A stretch of DNA of 64,000 nucleotides from an uncultured Muribaculaceae bacterium (GCA_934667475.1 CAKUMB010000001.1:62001-126000), one strand, 5' to 3'; counted from the stretch's first letter, positions 6,689 through 15,814 are shown. Notes: a model not told the origin generated them from the sequence alone. Numbers and translations: made by a program.

Positions 6689-8734
6689 CTACTTAACCTG
6701 CACGCCGGGCTTCACCTCGCCCTGGGGGCCTATCACCACCAGGCGGCCGTCGGCGTCTTCGGCGCTCAATATCATGCCTTGCGACTCTATGCCCTTGAAG
6801 GTGCGCGGCGGGAAGTTGGCAATGAAGCACACTTCCTTGCCCACGAGGTCTTCGGGCTTGTAGTATTTTGCTATGCCCGACACTATGGTGCGGCCCTTGA
6901 GGCCGTCGTCGATTTTGAACTGAAGCAGTTTGTCGGCCTTTTTCACCTTGCTGCACTCCAGCACCTTACCCACGCGAATGTCGAGCTTCTGGAAGTCGTC
7001 AAACGCCACATTTGGCCCGATGGCCCGCGGTGTGAAGTTGTTGATGATGTTTTCCTGCTTTATGCGCTCGAGGCGGGCAATCTGCGCCTCCACCACAGAG
7101 TCGTCGATTTTCTCAAACAGCAGCTGCGGCTTCTGCACCTCGGCTCCGGCGGGCAGAATGTCGATGGTGCCCAGCTTGTCCCAGTTGGCCTCGGGCATAT
7201 TGAGCATGGCGCGCAGCTTCTGTGCCGAAAAGGGCAGGAACGGCTCGAAGGCTATTGCCAAGTTGGCTGTGATTTGCAGCGCAAGGTTCATGATGGTGGC
7301 CACTCGGGCCATGTCGGTCTTGGCCAGCTTCCACGGCTCGGTGTCGGCCAGATACTTGTTGCCGATGCGGGCAAGGTTCATGGCCTCCTTCAAGGCCTCG
7401 CGGAAGTGGAAGTGCTCGATGTCGCTGCCCAGCTTCTCCTTCACGTCCTTAAACTCGGCAATCACAGCCTTGTCGGCCTCGGTGAGCTCGCCGGCCTCAG
7501 GCACCTTGCCGCCGAAGAACTTGTGGGTGAGCACCAGGGCGCGGTTCACAAAGTTGCCCAGAATTGCCACCAGTTCATTGTTGTTGCGGGCCTGGAAGTC
7601 GCGCCAGGTGAAGTCGTTGTCCTTGGTCTCGGGGGCGTTGGCTGTGAGCACATAGCGCAGCACGTCTTGCTTGCCGGGGAATTCCTCGAGATACTCGTTG
7701 AGCCAGATGGCCCAGTTGCGGCTGGTGCTTATCTTGTCGCCCTCAAGGTTGAGAAACTCGTTGGCGGGCACATTCTCGGGCAGCTGGTAAGAGCCCTCGG
7801 CCATAAGCATGGCAGGGAATATGAGGCAGTGAAACACTATGTTGTCCTTGCCAATGAAGTGGATGATGCGTGTGTCCTTGCTCTTCCAGTATTTTTCCCA
7901 TGTGTCGGGCAGCAACTCCTTGGTGTTGCTGATGTAACCGATGGGGGCGTCGAACCACACATACAGTACCTTGCCCTCGGCGCCCTTCACGGGCACGGGA
8001 ATGCCCCAGTCGAGGTCGCGCGTCACGGCGCGTGGCTGCAGGTGCTCGTCGAGCCACGACTTGCACTGGCCATACACGTTGGGCTTCCACTCCTTGTGGT
8101 CTTCAAGAATCCACTTGCGCAGGGCCGGCTCCCACTTGTCGAGGGGCATGTACCAGTGCTTGGTTTCGCGCAGCACGGGCACGTTGCCGGTGATTGCGCT
8201 CTTGGGGTTGATGAGGTCGGTGGCGTTGAGGCTGGTGCCACACGCCTCGCACTGGTCGCCATAGGCGTGGTCGAAGCCGCAGTGGGGGCAGGTGCCGGTC
8301 ACGTAGCGGTCGGCCAGAAACTGGTGGGCCTCCTCATCATAGAGCTGCTTGGTGGTCTTCTCCACAAACTCGCCCTTGTCATAGAGCTTGCGGAAGAAGT
8401 CGCTCGCCGTCTGCTCGTGAATCTTGCTTGTGGTGCGCGAATAGATGTCAAACGATATGCCCAGACCCTCAAACGAGTCCTTGATTATCTTGTGATAGCG
8501 GTCAACGATGTCTTGCGGCGTAACGCCCTCTTTCTTGGCCTTTATGGTGATGGGCACTCCGTGCTCGTCGCTGCCGCCCACAAACACCACGTCTTCGCCC
8601 TTGAGGCGCAGATAGCGCGTGTAGATGTCGGCAGGCACATACACGCCGGCCAAGTGGCCAATGTGCACCGGTCCGTTAGCGTAGGGAAGCGCAGCCGTCA
8701 CCAGCGTGCGCGCAAATTTCTTTTCCTTGTCCAT
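6689..8734 (-). CDS. metG: Methionyl-tRNA synthetase
   Basis: Class I synthetase that charges tRNA-Met. The 681-residue protein shows the HIGH motif as HIGHLAG near residue 22 and the KMSKS loop as KISTSRN near residue 335. The zinc-binding insert carries CPHCGFDH and CEACGTS (about residues 145-165). The C-terminal EMAP/Trbp111-type tRNA-binding domain begins near residue 575 (FDDFQKLDIRVGKVLE). Length and domain order are those of the long, dimeric MetRS type. It is monocistronic, with a promoter box at 8781-8788 and the strong terminator at 6609-6657. The Thr in KISTS is seen in other MetRS and does not suggest loss of activity. Confidence 0.97.
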   Translation of the reverse strand: MDKEKKFARTLVTAALPYANGPVHIGHLAGVYVPADIYTRYLRLKGEDVVFVGGSDEHGVPITIKAKKEGVTPQDIVDRYHKIIKDSFEGLGISFDIYSRTTSKIHEQTASDFFRKLYDKGEFVEKTTKQLYDEEAHQFLADRYVTGTCPHCGFDHAYGDQCEACGTSLNATDLINPKSAITGNVPVLRETKHWYMPLDKWEPALRKWILEDHKEWKPNVYGQCKSWLDEHLQPRAVTRDLDWGIPVPVKGAEGKVLYVWFDAPIGYISNTKELLPDTWEKYWKSKDTRIIHFIGKDNIVFHCLIFPAMLMAEGSYQLPENVPANEFLNLEGDKISTSRNWAIWLNEYLEEFPGKQDVLRYVLTANAPETKDNDFTWRDFQARNNNELVAILGNFVNRALVLTHKFFGGKVPEAGELTEADKAVIAEFKDVKEKLGSDIEHFHFREALKEAMNLARIGNKYLADTEPWKLAKTDMARVATIMNLALQITANLAIAFEPFLPFSAQKLRAMLNMPEANWDKLGTIDILPAGAEVQKPQLLFEKIDDSVVEAQIARLERIKQENIINNFTPRAIGPNVAFDDFQKLDIRVGKVLECSKVKKADKLLQFKIDDGLKGRTIVSGIAKYYKPEDLVGKEVCFIANFPPRTFKGIESQGMILSAEDADGRLVVIGPQGEVKPGVQVK

Positions 8735-8780
8735 AATTATATGCTGCTGTTGCGTTTATTATTATGTGTATACTTTTTTG

Positions 8781-8788
8781 CAAAGTTA
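8781..8788 (-). promoter_or_regulatory. -7 box of the metG promoter
   Basis: TAACTTTG on the minus strand, about 47 bases before the metG ATG. A TTG lies 23 bases upstream, slightly wider than the ideal -33 spacing. Confidence 0.5.
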
Positions 8789-8860
8789 CTGAAAATCTTG
8801 CAAGTTGGCCTCAAAAAGCCGCCAAAATAAGAGTCTGGGGCGCGATGTCGCTTATTGGCA

Positions 8861-8892
8861 TTGGCGGTGGCAGGCGCGCAAGGCTACCTTTG
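8861..8892 (+). promoter_or_regulatory. Promoter of the unknown gene at 8931
   Basis: TACCTTTG (8885-8892) fits the TAnnTTTG -7 box; TTGG at 8861 lies 20-21 bases upstream as a -33 element. This supports translation from the ATG at 8931 rather than an upstream in-frame ATG at 8805. Confidence 0.55.
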
Positions 8893-8930
8893 CAAAAAAT
8901 CATAAAACCCGTTTTTATTTCAACACCACT

Positions 8931-9506
8931 ATGAACGACACAGTTCCCAGCACCACCATCCAATGCACCGAGGCCCAAATGCTGGCCTTGTGGAAACAAA
9001 CCTTGCACCTCGACGACGTGAGGCGCGAATGCACCGTGGAGCGCGACGACGGCATCGACCTCGACGCGCTGCTCACCACGCGCATAAGGCAATGGTATCA
9101 CCACCTGCTGCTCACCGGCCCGCTCGAGTGGCTGCCCGTGGACGATGTGGCGGCCGAGACCAAAGTCAGCACCGACACGGGCGGCTGCGTCACCGCCACC
9201 CTGCCAAGCCGCGCCGTGCGCCCCGTGGCCATGCGCCTCGACGGGTGGCTGCGCGAGGCCACCGAGTTTCACCGGCCAGGCAGCCGCGCGGCCGCCATGC
9301 AAGCGTCGCCGCTGCTGCGCGGCGGGTGCAGCAACCCCGTGGCCGTGACTGCGGGCGACGGCACCGTGAAGCTGTACTCAGCCCCTCAGGGCACCAGCCA
9401 AGCCACGCTGGCCGTGGCGCGCTGCGTGGCCTGGGCTGCCGACGGCAGCTACCGCCTGGCTGCGGCCGCGCTCAGCACCATAGAGCAGTGGGCCGGCGGC
9501 GTTTAG
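8931..9506 (+). CDS. Hypothetical protein, family not recognised
   Basis: A 191-residue protein starting MNDTVPSTTIQ. I see no signal peptide, membrane segment or motif that I can name. The N-terminal two thirds are probably helical and acidic (DDGIDLDALLTTRIRQWYHHLL). The C-terminal part is richer in Ala and Gly and contains two isolated Cys (LLRGGCSNP, VARCVAW). GC content is very high, with Bacteroidales-like codon use. The start was chosen because a good promoter lies at 8861-8892, so a longer ORF from 8805 would begin upstream of the transcript. It stands alone between metG (divergent) and a MATE exporter. Function unknown. Confidence 0.75.
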   Translation: MNDTVPSTTIQCTEAQMLALWKQTLHLDDVRRECTVERDDGIDLDALLTTRIRQWYHHLLLTGPLEWLPVDDVAAETKVSTDTGGCVTATLPSRAVRPVAMRLDGWLREATEFHRPGSRAAAMQASPLLRGGCSNPVAVTAGDGTVKLYSAPQGTSQATLAVARCVAWAADGSYRLAAAALSTIEQWAGGV

Positions 9507-9530
9507 TGTGCGCAGTTGTGATTTTTTTAG

Positions 9531-9538
9531 TAATTTTG
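9531..9538 (+). promoter_or_regulatory. -7 box upstream of the MATE gene
   Basis: TAATTTTG about 85 bases before the ATG at 9622. No well-spaced -33 element is visible. Confidence 0.4.
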
Positions 9539-9621
9539 CACGCTCGCAGCCAAAGGGATACGCCCCTATGGCTGCATTTTTTCAGAATAAGTGAATAAAA
9601 ACGCGCGCAGATTAATTTTAT

Positions 9622-10986
9622 ATGCAAGCAAGTGACAACAAACGACTCTATGAGCTCGATAAAGAGCCGATAGGAAAACTTCTGTGGAAATACAGCCTGC
9701 CAGCCGTGGTGGGCATCATGGTGATGTCGGTCTACAACGTGGTCGACCGCATATTCATTGGCCATGGCGTGGGTCCTGAGGCCATTGCCGGACTCGCCGT
9801 CACGTTTCCGGTGATGAACGTGGCTGCGGCCTTCGGTGTGCTGATTGGCGCCGGCGCCAGTGCGCGCACCTCGATAGTGCTGGGCATGGGCGACAAGCAG
9901 ATGGCCGAGTGCGTGCTGGGCAACAGCATTGTGATGACGCTGGTGTTCGGCACCATCTACATTGCCTTCTTCGGCGTGTTTATGGACCAGATTCTGCGCC
10001 TGTTTGGCGCCAGCGACACCTCGCTGCCCTACGCCCGCGACTTCATGACCTACATTCTGCCCGGACTGCTGGTGAACAACATCACATATTCCTACAACAA
10101 TGTGATGCGCGCCTCGGGCTATCCCACCAAAGCCATGGTGACCATGTTCATAGGCGCGGGGCTCAACGTGATTCTGGCCCCGATATTCATATTTGTGCTG
10201 CACCTTGGCATAAAGGGCGCTGCCATTGCCACCGACATATCGATGAGCGTGTCGATGGTGTTTGTGCTGGCCCACTTCTTCAACAGCAAAAGCGAGGTGC
10301 ACTTCAAGCGTGGCATCTACCAGCTGCGGCGCGACATATTGCTGCCCATCATCACCATTGGCGCTGCACCGTGCATTGTGAACACGGCCGGCTGCGTAAT
10401 CAACGCCGTGATCAACAACACCGTGTACCGCTACGGCGGCGACTCGGGCGTGGCCTCGATAGGCATTTTCACCTCGTTCACGCAACTGATGGTGACGTTT
10501 GTGATAGGCGTGTGCATGGGCATGCAGCCCATTGTGGGCTACAACTTCGGTGCGCGGCGCTACGACCGTCTGAAGCGGGCCTACTGGCTGTCGGTGACCG
10601 TGGGCACTGCCGCCTGCCTGCTGGGCTGCGTGGTGGCCCAACTGGTGCCCGGCGCAGTGTCGCGCCTGTTCACCGCCGACCAGTCGCTGATCGACGCCAG
10701 CAGCACTGCAATGAGGCTTGCCACATGGATGTTTTGGGCCGTGGGATTCCAGATAGTCACCACCAACTTCTTTGAGTCGCTGGGCGAGGCCGGCAAGTCG
10801 ATATTCATGAGCCTCTCGCGCCAGGTGATATTCCTGATTCCGCTGCTGTTCACACTGCCGCGCCTGCTCGACTACCGCGGCGTGTGGCTCTCATTCCCCA
10901 TTTCCGACGCATGCGCCACACTGGTGGCCGCCGTGCTGCTTATGGTGCAGCTACGCAAGCTACACCGCCTTGAGGCTGCCCGCTAA
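9622..10986 (+). CDS. MATE-family multidrug/cation efflux transporter
   Basis: Inner-membrane antiporter of the MATE family, which exports cationic drugs or metabolites using Na+ or H+ gradients. The 454-residue protein has about 12 hydrophobic segments in two related halves. Recognisable features are the N-terminal PIGKLLWKYSLPAVVGIMVMSVYNVVDRIFIG signature (split here as PIGKLLWKYSLPAVVGIM and YNVVDRIFIG) and MGMQPIVGYNFGARRYDR in the second half, typical of the NorM/DinF-like branch common in Bacteroidales. The substrate is not predictable. Its stop codon overlaps by four bases the stop of the convergent BASS-like transporter gene. Confidence 0.94.
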   Translation: MQASDNKRLYELDKEPIGKLLWKYSLPAVVGIMVMSVYNVVDRIFIGHGVGPEAIAGLAVTFPVMNVAAAFGVLIGAGASARTSIVLGMGDKQMAECVLGNSIVMTLVFGTIYIAFFGVFMDQILRLFGASDTSLPYARDFMTYILPGLLVNNITYSYNNVMRASGYPTKAMVTMFIGAGLNVILAPIFIFVLHLGIKGAAIATDISMSVSMVFVLAHFFNSKSEVHFKRGIYQLRRDILLPIITIGAAPCIVNTAGCVINAVINNTVYRYGGDSGVASIGIFTSFTQLMVTFVIGVCMGMQPIVGYNFGARRYDRLKRAYWLSVTVGTAACLLGCVVAQLVPGAVSRLFTADQSLIDASSTAMRLATWMFWAVGFQIVTTNFFESLGEAGKSIFMSLSRQVIFLIPLLFTLPRLLDYRGVWLSFPISDACATLVAAVLLMVQLRKLHRLEAAR

Positions 10987-11948
10987 GGCCGGCGCCGCGC
11001 TGCCCGCCACAACTCAAGGCTGTTGACGGCGTTCTGCCACAGAATGTAGCAGCCCGGGCCCACCGAGGCCAGCGGATTGAGGTAGGCCGACGAAATCCAT
11101 ATGGCGAAAGCCGTGTTTTTCTGGCCGAGTCCCTGGCCGGCATCGATGGCGTGGCCGAAACGCCGCCCCACCCTGCGGCCCACGGCAAACTGCACCATGC
11201 ACAGCACAAGGCTAAGCGCTGCAATGGCCACAAGCATTGCGGCCGAGGCTCCGCTGTGCACAATGTTGCGCATGGTCTGGCCCGTGACTATGGCCAGCGT
11301 ACAGCCCCACAGATAAAACGACAGGTCGGGGCGCGCCAGAATCCACGCCAGCAGGCGGCGACAGTGGTGCTTCACCACCCACGCAAGCCCCATGGGCACC
11401 AGCAGCACCACACACACCTTGTACATAATCATCAGCGCCGAGGCCGCAAAGCCTATGTCGGCCCCCGGCTCCATAATGGGGAATGCAGCCGGAATGAGCA
11501 ACGCTGTGAGGAAATTGCTGAGAAATGTGTAGGTGGTCATCGACTCCACGCTGCCGCCCAGCTTGCCGGTGACCACGGCCGAGGCTGCTGCGCACGGCCC
11601 TATTATGCAGGTGAGCAGGCACTCCATCAGCACCAGCCATTCGCCTCCAATGCCGAACCACGCCACAGGCAGCACAATGGCCGCAGCCATCACCACCTGC
11701 ACCGCAAGCAGCCAAAAGTGCCACCATTCGGGCCTAAGCCGCCTGAAGTCGACGCGGCAAAATGTGATAAACAACACCAGGAACAGCAGCCATGGCAGCA
11801 GCTTGCCCATGGCAGTGCCCAGCACACGGCCACAGCCGCCAAGCCACTCCACCGATGCAAATGTGAAGTAGGCCACAGCACCGGCTGCCATGGCCACAGG
11901 CAGCGTGAAACGCTTGCAAAAGTCTAAAATAAGTCTCATAACATTCAT
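10983..11948 (-). CDS. BASS (bile acid:sodium symporter)-like transporter
   Basis: A polytopic inner-membrane protein of about 321 residues with about ten hydrophobic helices, related to the BASS/ACR3 superfamily. The segment PCAAASAVVTGKLGG in the middle and GLGQKNTAFAIW near the C-terminus correspond to the two crossed-helix substrate and sodium regions of BASS carriers. The substrate (an organic anion) cannot be named. I start at the ATG at 11948 (MNVMRLILDF) because the -7 box TATCTTTG at 11981-11988 rules out the longer ORF from 12026; ATGs at 11966 and 11939 are alternatives. It is convergent with the MATE gene, sharing four bases. Confidence 0.85.
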   Translation of the reverse strand: MNVMRLILDFCKRFTLPVAMAAGAVAYFTFASVEWLGGCGRVLGTAMGKLLPWLLFLVLFITFCRVDFRRLRPEWWHFWLLAVQVVMAAAIVLPVAWFGIGGEWLVLMECLLTCIIGPCAAASAVVTGKLGGSVESMTTYTFLSNFLTALLIPAAFPIMEPGADIGFAASALMIMYKVCVVLLVPMGLAWVVKHHCRRLLAWILARPDLSFYLWGCTLAIVTGQTMRNIVHSGASAAMLVAIAALSLVLCMVQFAVGRRVGRRFGHAIDAGQGLGQKNTAFAIWISSAYLNPLASVGPGCYILWQNAVNSLELWRAARRRP

Positions 11949-11980
11949 AGTGGATGCCATGTGCATCCGTTTTGCAGGTG

Positions 11981-11988
11981 CAAAGATA
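11981..11988 (-). promoter_or_regulatory. -7 box of the BASS-like transporter gene
   Basis: TATCTTTG on the minus strand, with TTG about 22 bases further upstream. It sets the transporter start at or downstream of 11966. Confidence 0.55.
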
Positions 11989-12013
11989 CAGCATTTCGGC
12001 CACAAAGAAACAA

Positions 12014-12050
12014 GCAGGCGCGCCACACCGTCAGCGGTCAGCGCGCCTGC
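12014..12050 (-). terminator. Hairpin terminator after the outer-membrane receptor gene
   Basis: GCAGGCGCGC (12014-12023) pairs with GCGCGCCTGC (12041-12050), followed on the minus strand by the T-rich TTGTTTCTTTG. It ends the ECF sigma / anti-sigma / receptor operon. Confidence 0.65.
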
Positions 12051-12095
12051 ATAAAGCCATTGTCTCTGTAAAGTTGGTTGTCTTGTGTTTAAGCG

Positions 12096-14648
12096 CTACA
12101 GCGATATTGCACTACCACTGCTGCCACCGTCCTGATTGTTCAGGCTACGCTTTGCTTGCTTAAATCTTCGTCCGAAATTAAGGTTGTATACAAATCCCAC
12201 TTCCACAGTGGTGGCATTGTCGCGAATCACTTGCGTGCTGTGACTTGAATATGTGGGTGAGTTGGTTGTATGCTCGTAGTAGTCACCGCGCCCCATCAGC
12301 CAGTAGCTGGCGGCATAGAACTGCCAGTTGTTGTTGAGCCGGAACGTCAGCTGAAGGTCGGTGCGCCCGCCTGTCACAGCCACGGTCTGCCCGTTGGCAA
12401 GTGCCTTCTCGCGGGTTTTGTACTGAAACCACAGACTCCACTTGCCCCAGTAGGCCGACGCGTCGACCGAGAATGAGACTGTGCTGAGCTTGTTGCCATA
12501 GTCGGTGACCATACAGTCGTAGCGCTTCCACATCATTTTGGCCGACACATTTATGTGGCCGAGCAGTTCGTAGAGGCCTATGCGGTTTTGATTCTCAAGG
12601 CGGCGGTAATACTTGCCGTTGACAGAGCGCCTCACAAATGAACGCATGCCGTCGTCGTAGCTGTACACATTGCTGTAGATGGGGCTTTTGGTGTACTCAT
12701 AGGCCCACTGCGTGCTCATGCTCAAATGGCGGTAGCCATAGCGCAGCAGCACGCGGCCATAATATTCGTGGGCGGGTCGCAGGCCGGGGTTGCCGGCCAT
12801 CACCTCATAGCTGTCCACACGCTGGATGATGCTGTCCATGCTGCCTATGCTTGGCAGATTGGGCATTATCAGGCCAATTGCGTCGAATGTAAGGCCCTTG
12901 ACGGGTGTTTTGCCAAACAGGCGCAGCACAGTGTTGTTGGTCACCCAGGTGTGACTACGTGAGTTGTTGTCGACCGAAAACACCTTCAGGCCGGTGCCTA
13001 TGCTGTAGCCGTAGTCGCTGTTGAAGCGGCCGGACAGCTCGGTGTAGCTGTAGTTGGTGTTGTCGGCCAGGCGCGAACGCAAGCCGTCAAGATAGCTGTT
13101 ATGGTTGTTGGAATACTGGTTGTTCATGCCCAGGCGCCACACCGCCCACTTCATGCGGTGCTCAAACACGGCTTCGGCCGTAACGGCGCGGCGGTTGTTG
13201 TCCACACCGCTGTTGTTTATCTGCTGGTGGCCGTCGGTGTAGGTGTATGTCTGGTCGCGGCGGTTGTTAAACCGCGTGTATGCGCCCACCACATTCACCT
13301 CAAGCGAATTGTTGTCGTTGAAGTCGCGGCGGAAAAACGCGTCGATGCTGTGGCCGTAGTACTTGTTAAGGGCGTGGTAGTGCGACGCGAAGCTGTCGGT
13401 GATGGTGGAGTTCACCGTCTCCACATAGTTGTTGGGATAGGTGCGCGGTGCAATCTGCGTGTTCATCGAATAGCGGGCGCTGAACATGGTGTGCTCGTCG
13501 CGCTGCCACACATAATTTGCATTAATGTTGTGCTGCCAGTAGTGGAACTTGGATGCATCGCTGACGCTGCTGCGCACTATGGTGTCGCCGCCGCCAGTGT
13601 AGCGCTCCATGCCGTTGTGGAACTCGCGGTGATAGTTGCGGTTGGACGCATACCAGCCCACGCCGAACTCAGATTTCTTGTAGTTGTATGAAGCCGACAG
13701 GTTATTGTCGAACATACCGGTGGTAACCGCCTTCGAGCCATCTTCGCGCACCGAGCCGCCACTCACGCGCTCCTTTAGTATGATGTTCACAACACCGCCC
13801 ACGCCACTTGTCACATAGCGCACCGAGGGGTTGTCGCTGTAGTCGATGCGGGCAATGCGGCTGGGGTCGATGCTGAGCACGTCGTTCTGGTTCTTGGGCA
13901 CTCCGTTGATTTTATACACTATGCTGCCGTCGTTGATGGTGGCTTTTTTTGTGACCATGTCCACATCGAGGCCAGGCAGGTGCAGGCCGTTGAGCACTTC
14001 TACCGCGCTCAGCGAGCGCTTTAGCAGCGCAGCATCGGGCGTTATGGTGTAGCCGTCTGGCTTCTGCACCAGGCGCGAGCCCTCTACCACCGATGTCTTA
14101 AGCACCTTCTTGTCGGGGCGCATGCGCACTGTGCCCAAGTCGCCCGTATGGCATGTGCGCAGCAGCGTCTTGTAGCCCACAAAGGTGATTTTCACTATGG
14201 CGCGCGGAGCGTCGCAAGGCACTACAAACTGGCCGTTTTCATTGGCCACACCATGGTTGAGCACTGCCGAGTCGGCTGGGTTGAGCAGGCTCACGTTGGC
14301 AAACGACAGCGACTGCCCATTTTCGTCCACCACGCGTCCGCGCATCTTGGCCTTGGCCTTTTGGATGCACTCAACGAATATGTTGCCGTCTTTCACGGTG
14401 ATTTCCATAGGGTAGAACCCCACCACCTGCTTCACGGCATCGAGCAGAGTCTTGCCCTCCACGCTGGTTGTCACCACAAAGTCTTCCAATTCATTATACA
14501 CAAAACTTATATGCTGGCCTTTCGACAGGCCGTCGAGTTCAACGAGGGCTTTAGCCAGCGACTCGTTGCTGAAGTATTTGCTCACGCGCTGCTGAGCGTT
14601 GGCGGCCAAGGTAATAAGCATGGCCGCCACTATTGCTATGGTTCTCAT
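12096..14648 (-). CDS. STN- and CarboxypepD_reg-containing outer-membrane beta-barrel receptor
   Basis: An 850-residue outer-membrane protein of the TonB-receptor-like 'outer membrane beta-barrel family'. A signal peptide (about residues 1-18, ending ANAQ) precedes an STN-type signalling domain (about 20-90, FSNESLAKALVELDGL). Next come a carboxypeptidase-regulatory-like beta-sandwich (about 103-185, MRGRVVDENGQSLSFANV), a plug (about 190-300, including GGVVNIILKE) and a long barrel of aromatic-rich strands. The STN domain and the position behind an ECF sigma factor and membrane-anchored anti-sigma suggest a cell-surface-signalling transducer. No SusD partner follows, so it is not a classical polysaccharide utilisation locus. 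The ligand is unknown. It starts 6 bases after the anti-sigma gene. Confidence 0.9.
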   Translation of the reverse strand: MRTIAIVAAMLITLAANAQQRVSKYFSNESLAKALVELDGLSKGQHISFVYNELEDFVVTTSVEGKTLLDAVKQVVGFYPMEITVKDGNIFVECIQKAKAKMRGRVVDENGQSLSFANVSLLNPADSAVLNHGVANENGQFVVPCDAPRAIVKITFVGYKTLLRTCHTGDLGTVRMRPDKKVLKTSVVEGSRLVQKPDGYTITPDAALLKRSLSAVEVLNGLHLPGLDVDMVTKKATINDGSIVYKINGVPKNQNDVLSIDPSRIARIDYSDNPSVRYVTSGVGGVVNIILKERVSGGSVREDGSKAVTTGMFDNNLSASYNYKKSEFGVGWYASNRNYHREFHNGMERYTGGGDTIVRSSVSDASKFHYWQHNINANYVWQRDEHTMFSARYSMNTQIAPRTYPNNYVETVNSTITDSFASHYHALNKYYGHSIDAFFRRDFNDNNSLEVNVVGAYTRFNNRRDQTYTYTDGHQQINNSGVDNNRRAVTAEAVFEHRMKWAVWRLGMNNQYSNNHNSYLDGLRSRLADNTNYSYTELSGRFNSDYGYSIGTGLKVFSVDNNSRSHTWVTNNTVLRLFGKTPVKGLTFDAIGLIMPNLPSIGSMDSIIQRVDSYEVMAGNPGLRPAHEYYGRVLLRYGYRHLSMSTQWAYEYTKSPIYSNVYSYDDGMRSFVRRSVNGKYYRRLENQNRIGLYELLGHINVSAKMMWKRYDCMVTDYGNKLSTVSFSVDASAYWGKWSLWFQYKTREKALANGQTVAVTGGRTDLQLTFRLNNNWQFYAASYWLMGRGDYYEHTTNSPTYSSHSTQVIRDNATTVEVGFVYNLNFGRRFKQAKRSLNNQDGGSSGSAISL

Positions 14649-14654
14649 AAGTAA

Positions 14655-15323
14655 TCAGTCAATAATCAGTTTGTCATCGGCAATTGTAATCTTCACATGC
14701 TCAAAGGTGTTGAGGTCGCCCACCACCTTTTCAATGTTGTCGGCTACGGCCCACACATAATAGATGCGCACCATGGCAGCCGAGGCGTTGCGCACATCGG
14801 CCTTCATCCCGTGGCTGGCGGCCACCTGCTCAACGATAGAGCTGAGCGGGGCGTTGGTAAACGTGACCGTGTCGGGCGCTTGCTGCGCCGCAACGCCTGC
14901 ACTATCGGTCCCAGCATCCTGCCCGGCAGTCTGCTGCCCAGAGCCAGTCGCAGCCGATGGCGAGGCTTGCGCCACATTGACTGGCTGGTCATTGGCACTG
15001 CCAGACGTAAGGCCAATGCTGCTGATGGTGGCATAGGCAATGCCACTAAGCGCCACCACGCCTGCCACTGCCGCTGCCAGGCGCCACCATGTGCGGCGCG
15101 GGTTGTGGCGCCGCTTCAGCTGCAGCCATGCTGCATCAGTCTCCTCTTGGGTCACCTGCCGCTCGCGCACCATGCACTTCAGCTCAAGCGCCGCATCGTA
15201 GAGTTTCCTGCACTCTTCATCGGCAAGGATTTGGCTGATTTCGCTCTCGGTGAATGATTCGGGATGGTCGATGAGGCGCACCACCAGTTCATCTTTGGTT
15301 TGGTTTAGGTTATTAACATTCAT
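14655..15323 (-). CDS. Anti-sigma factor-like membrane protein with DUF4974/STN-like domain
   Basis: A 222-residue single-pass inner-membrane protein. The N-terminal ~75 residues are cytoplasmic and helical, suited to hold the sigma factor. One transmembrane helix follows (about 80-102, AAAVAGVVALSGIAYATI). A Ser/Ala/Gln-rich periplasmic linker leads to a C-terminal domain (about 150-222, FTNAPLSSIVEQVAASHG) that resembles the DUF4974 domain found at the end of FecR-type proteins. The usual FecR domain in between seems absent. It overlaps the sigma gene by four bases (ATGA) and precedes the receptor, so it probably relays receptor state to the sigma factor. Confidence 0.82.
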   Translation of the reverse strand: MNVNNLNQTKDELVVRLIDHPESFTESEISQILADEECRKLYDAALELKCMVRERQVTQEETDAAWLQLKRRHNPRRTWWRLAAAVAGVVALSGIAYATISSIGLTSGSANDQPVNVAQASPSAATGSGQQTAGQDAGTDSAGVAAQQAPDTVTFTNAPLSSIVEQVAASHGMKADVRNASAAMVRIYYVWAVADNIEKVVGDLNTFEHVKITIADDKLIID

Positions 15324-15814
15324 TCTGCTGATTTTTTAAAGGTTTCTTTCAATATTCTCACTGCACTCACTATGCGCCGCCCCACGGTGGCCAGACTTAT
15401 GCCCATGCGGTCTGCCGCCTGGCTTTGCGTCATTCCCTGACCAAAACACAGGTCAATGGCCTGCCGCTGCTGCTCGTCAAGCCCCGCGGCCATGGCCCCT
15501 GGCAGAGCCTCGAGTCTGTGCCGATGCGACTCATCGGCGCCGTATATCGACAACTCTATGGGATACAGCAGCTGGGCGCGCTGCTCGGCCTTGGCATGCG
15601 CCAGGCGCTTAAGGCAGCGGTTGCGCACACTCACAGCCAGATATTGCCATTCGGCATCGGGCAGCAGGCGCTGCTTGCGCTCCCACATAAGGGCAAACAC
15701 GTCGCTCACCACATCGCGGCTTTCGTCGGTGTCGCGCAGCATGCTTTGCGCAACGGCCACCAAGCGGGCGTAATGCAGTTTGAAGAGGTGCTCTATATAG
15801 TCGTCGTAGTTCAT
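15320..15814 (-). CDS. ECF RNA polymerase sigma factor
   Basis: A 164-residue extracytoplasmic-function sigma factor. Region 2 spans about residues 8-75 (RDVVSDVFALMWERK) and region 4 about 110-160 (MTQSQAADRMGISLATVGRRI, split here as MTQSQAADRMG and ISLATVGRRI, the helix-turn-helix). It resembles the FecI-like/Bacteroidota ECF class. The four-base overlap with the anti-sigma gene implies translational coupling, and the receptor gene follows. The locus is thus a three-gene surface-signalling unit. The 92 bases upstream, to polA, hold small hairpins (GGCGTGA-ATCAC-TCACGCC at 15852-15870) and the likely promoter. Confidence 0.93.
   Translation of the reverse strand: MNYDDYIEHLFKLHYARLVAVAQSMLRDTDESRDVVSDVFALMWERKQRLLPDAEWQYLAVSVRNRCLKRLAHAKAEQRAQLLYPIELSIYGADESHRHRLEALPGAMAAGLDEQQRQAIDLCFGQGMTQSQAADRMGISLATVGRRIVSAVRILKETFKKSAE

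Noticed and set aside
6689..8734. KISTS in place of KMSKS as loss of MetRS activity
   Set aside because: KISTS variants occur in functional methionyl-tRNA synthetases, and the HIGH motif, zinc ligands and C-terminal domain are intact.
6779..8830. 683-codon open frame antisense to metG
   Set aside because: Same reason: shadow of a well-supported synthetase gene, with no motif of its own.
10983..10986. Four-base overlap of the MATE and BASS-like stop codons as a regulatory device
   Set aside because: Convergent genes in compact genomes often overlap by a few bases; nothing indicates a function.
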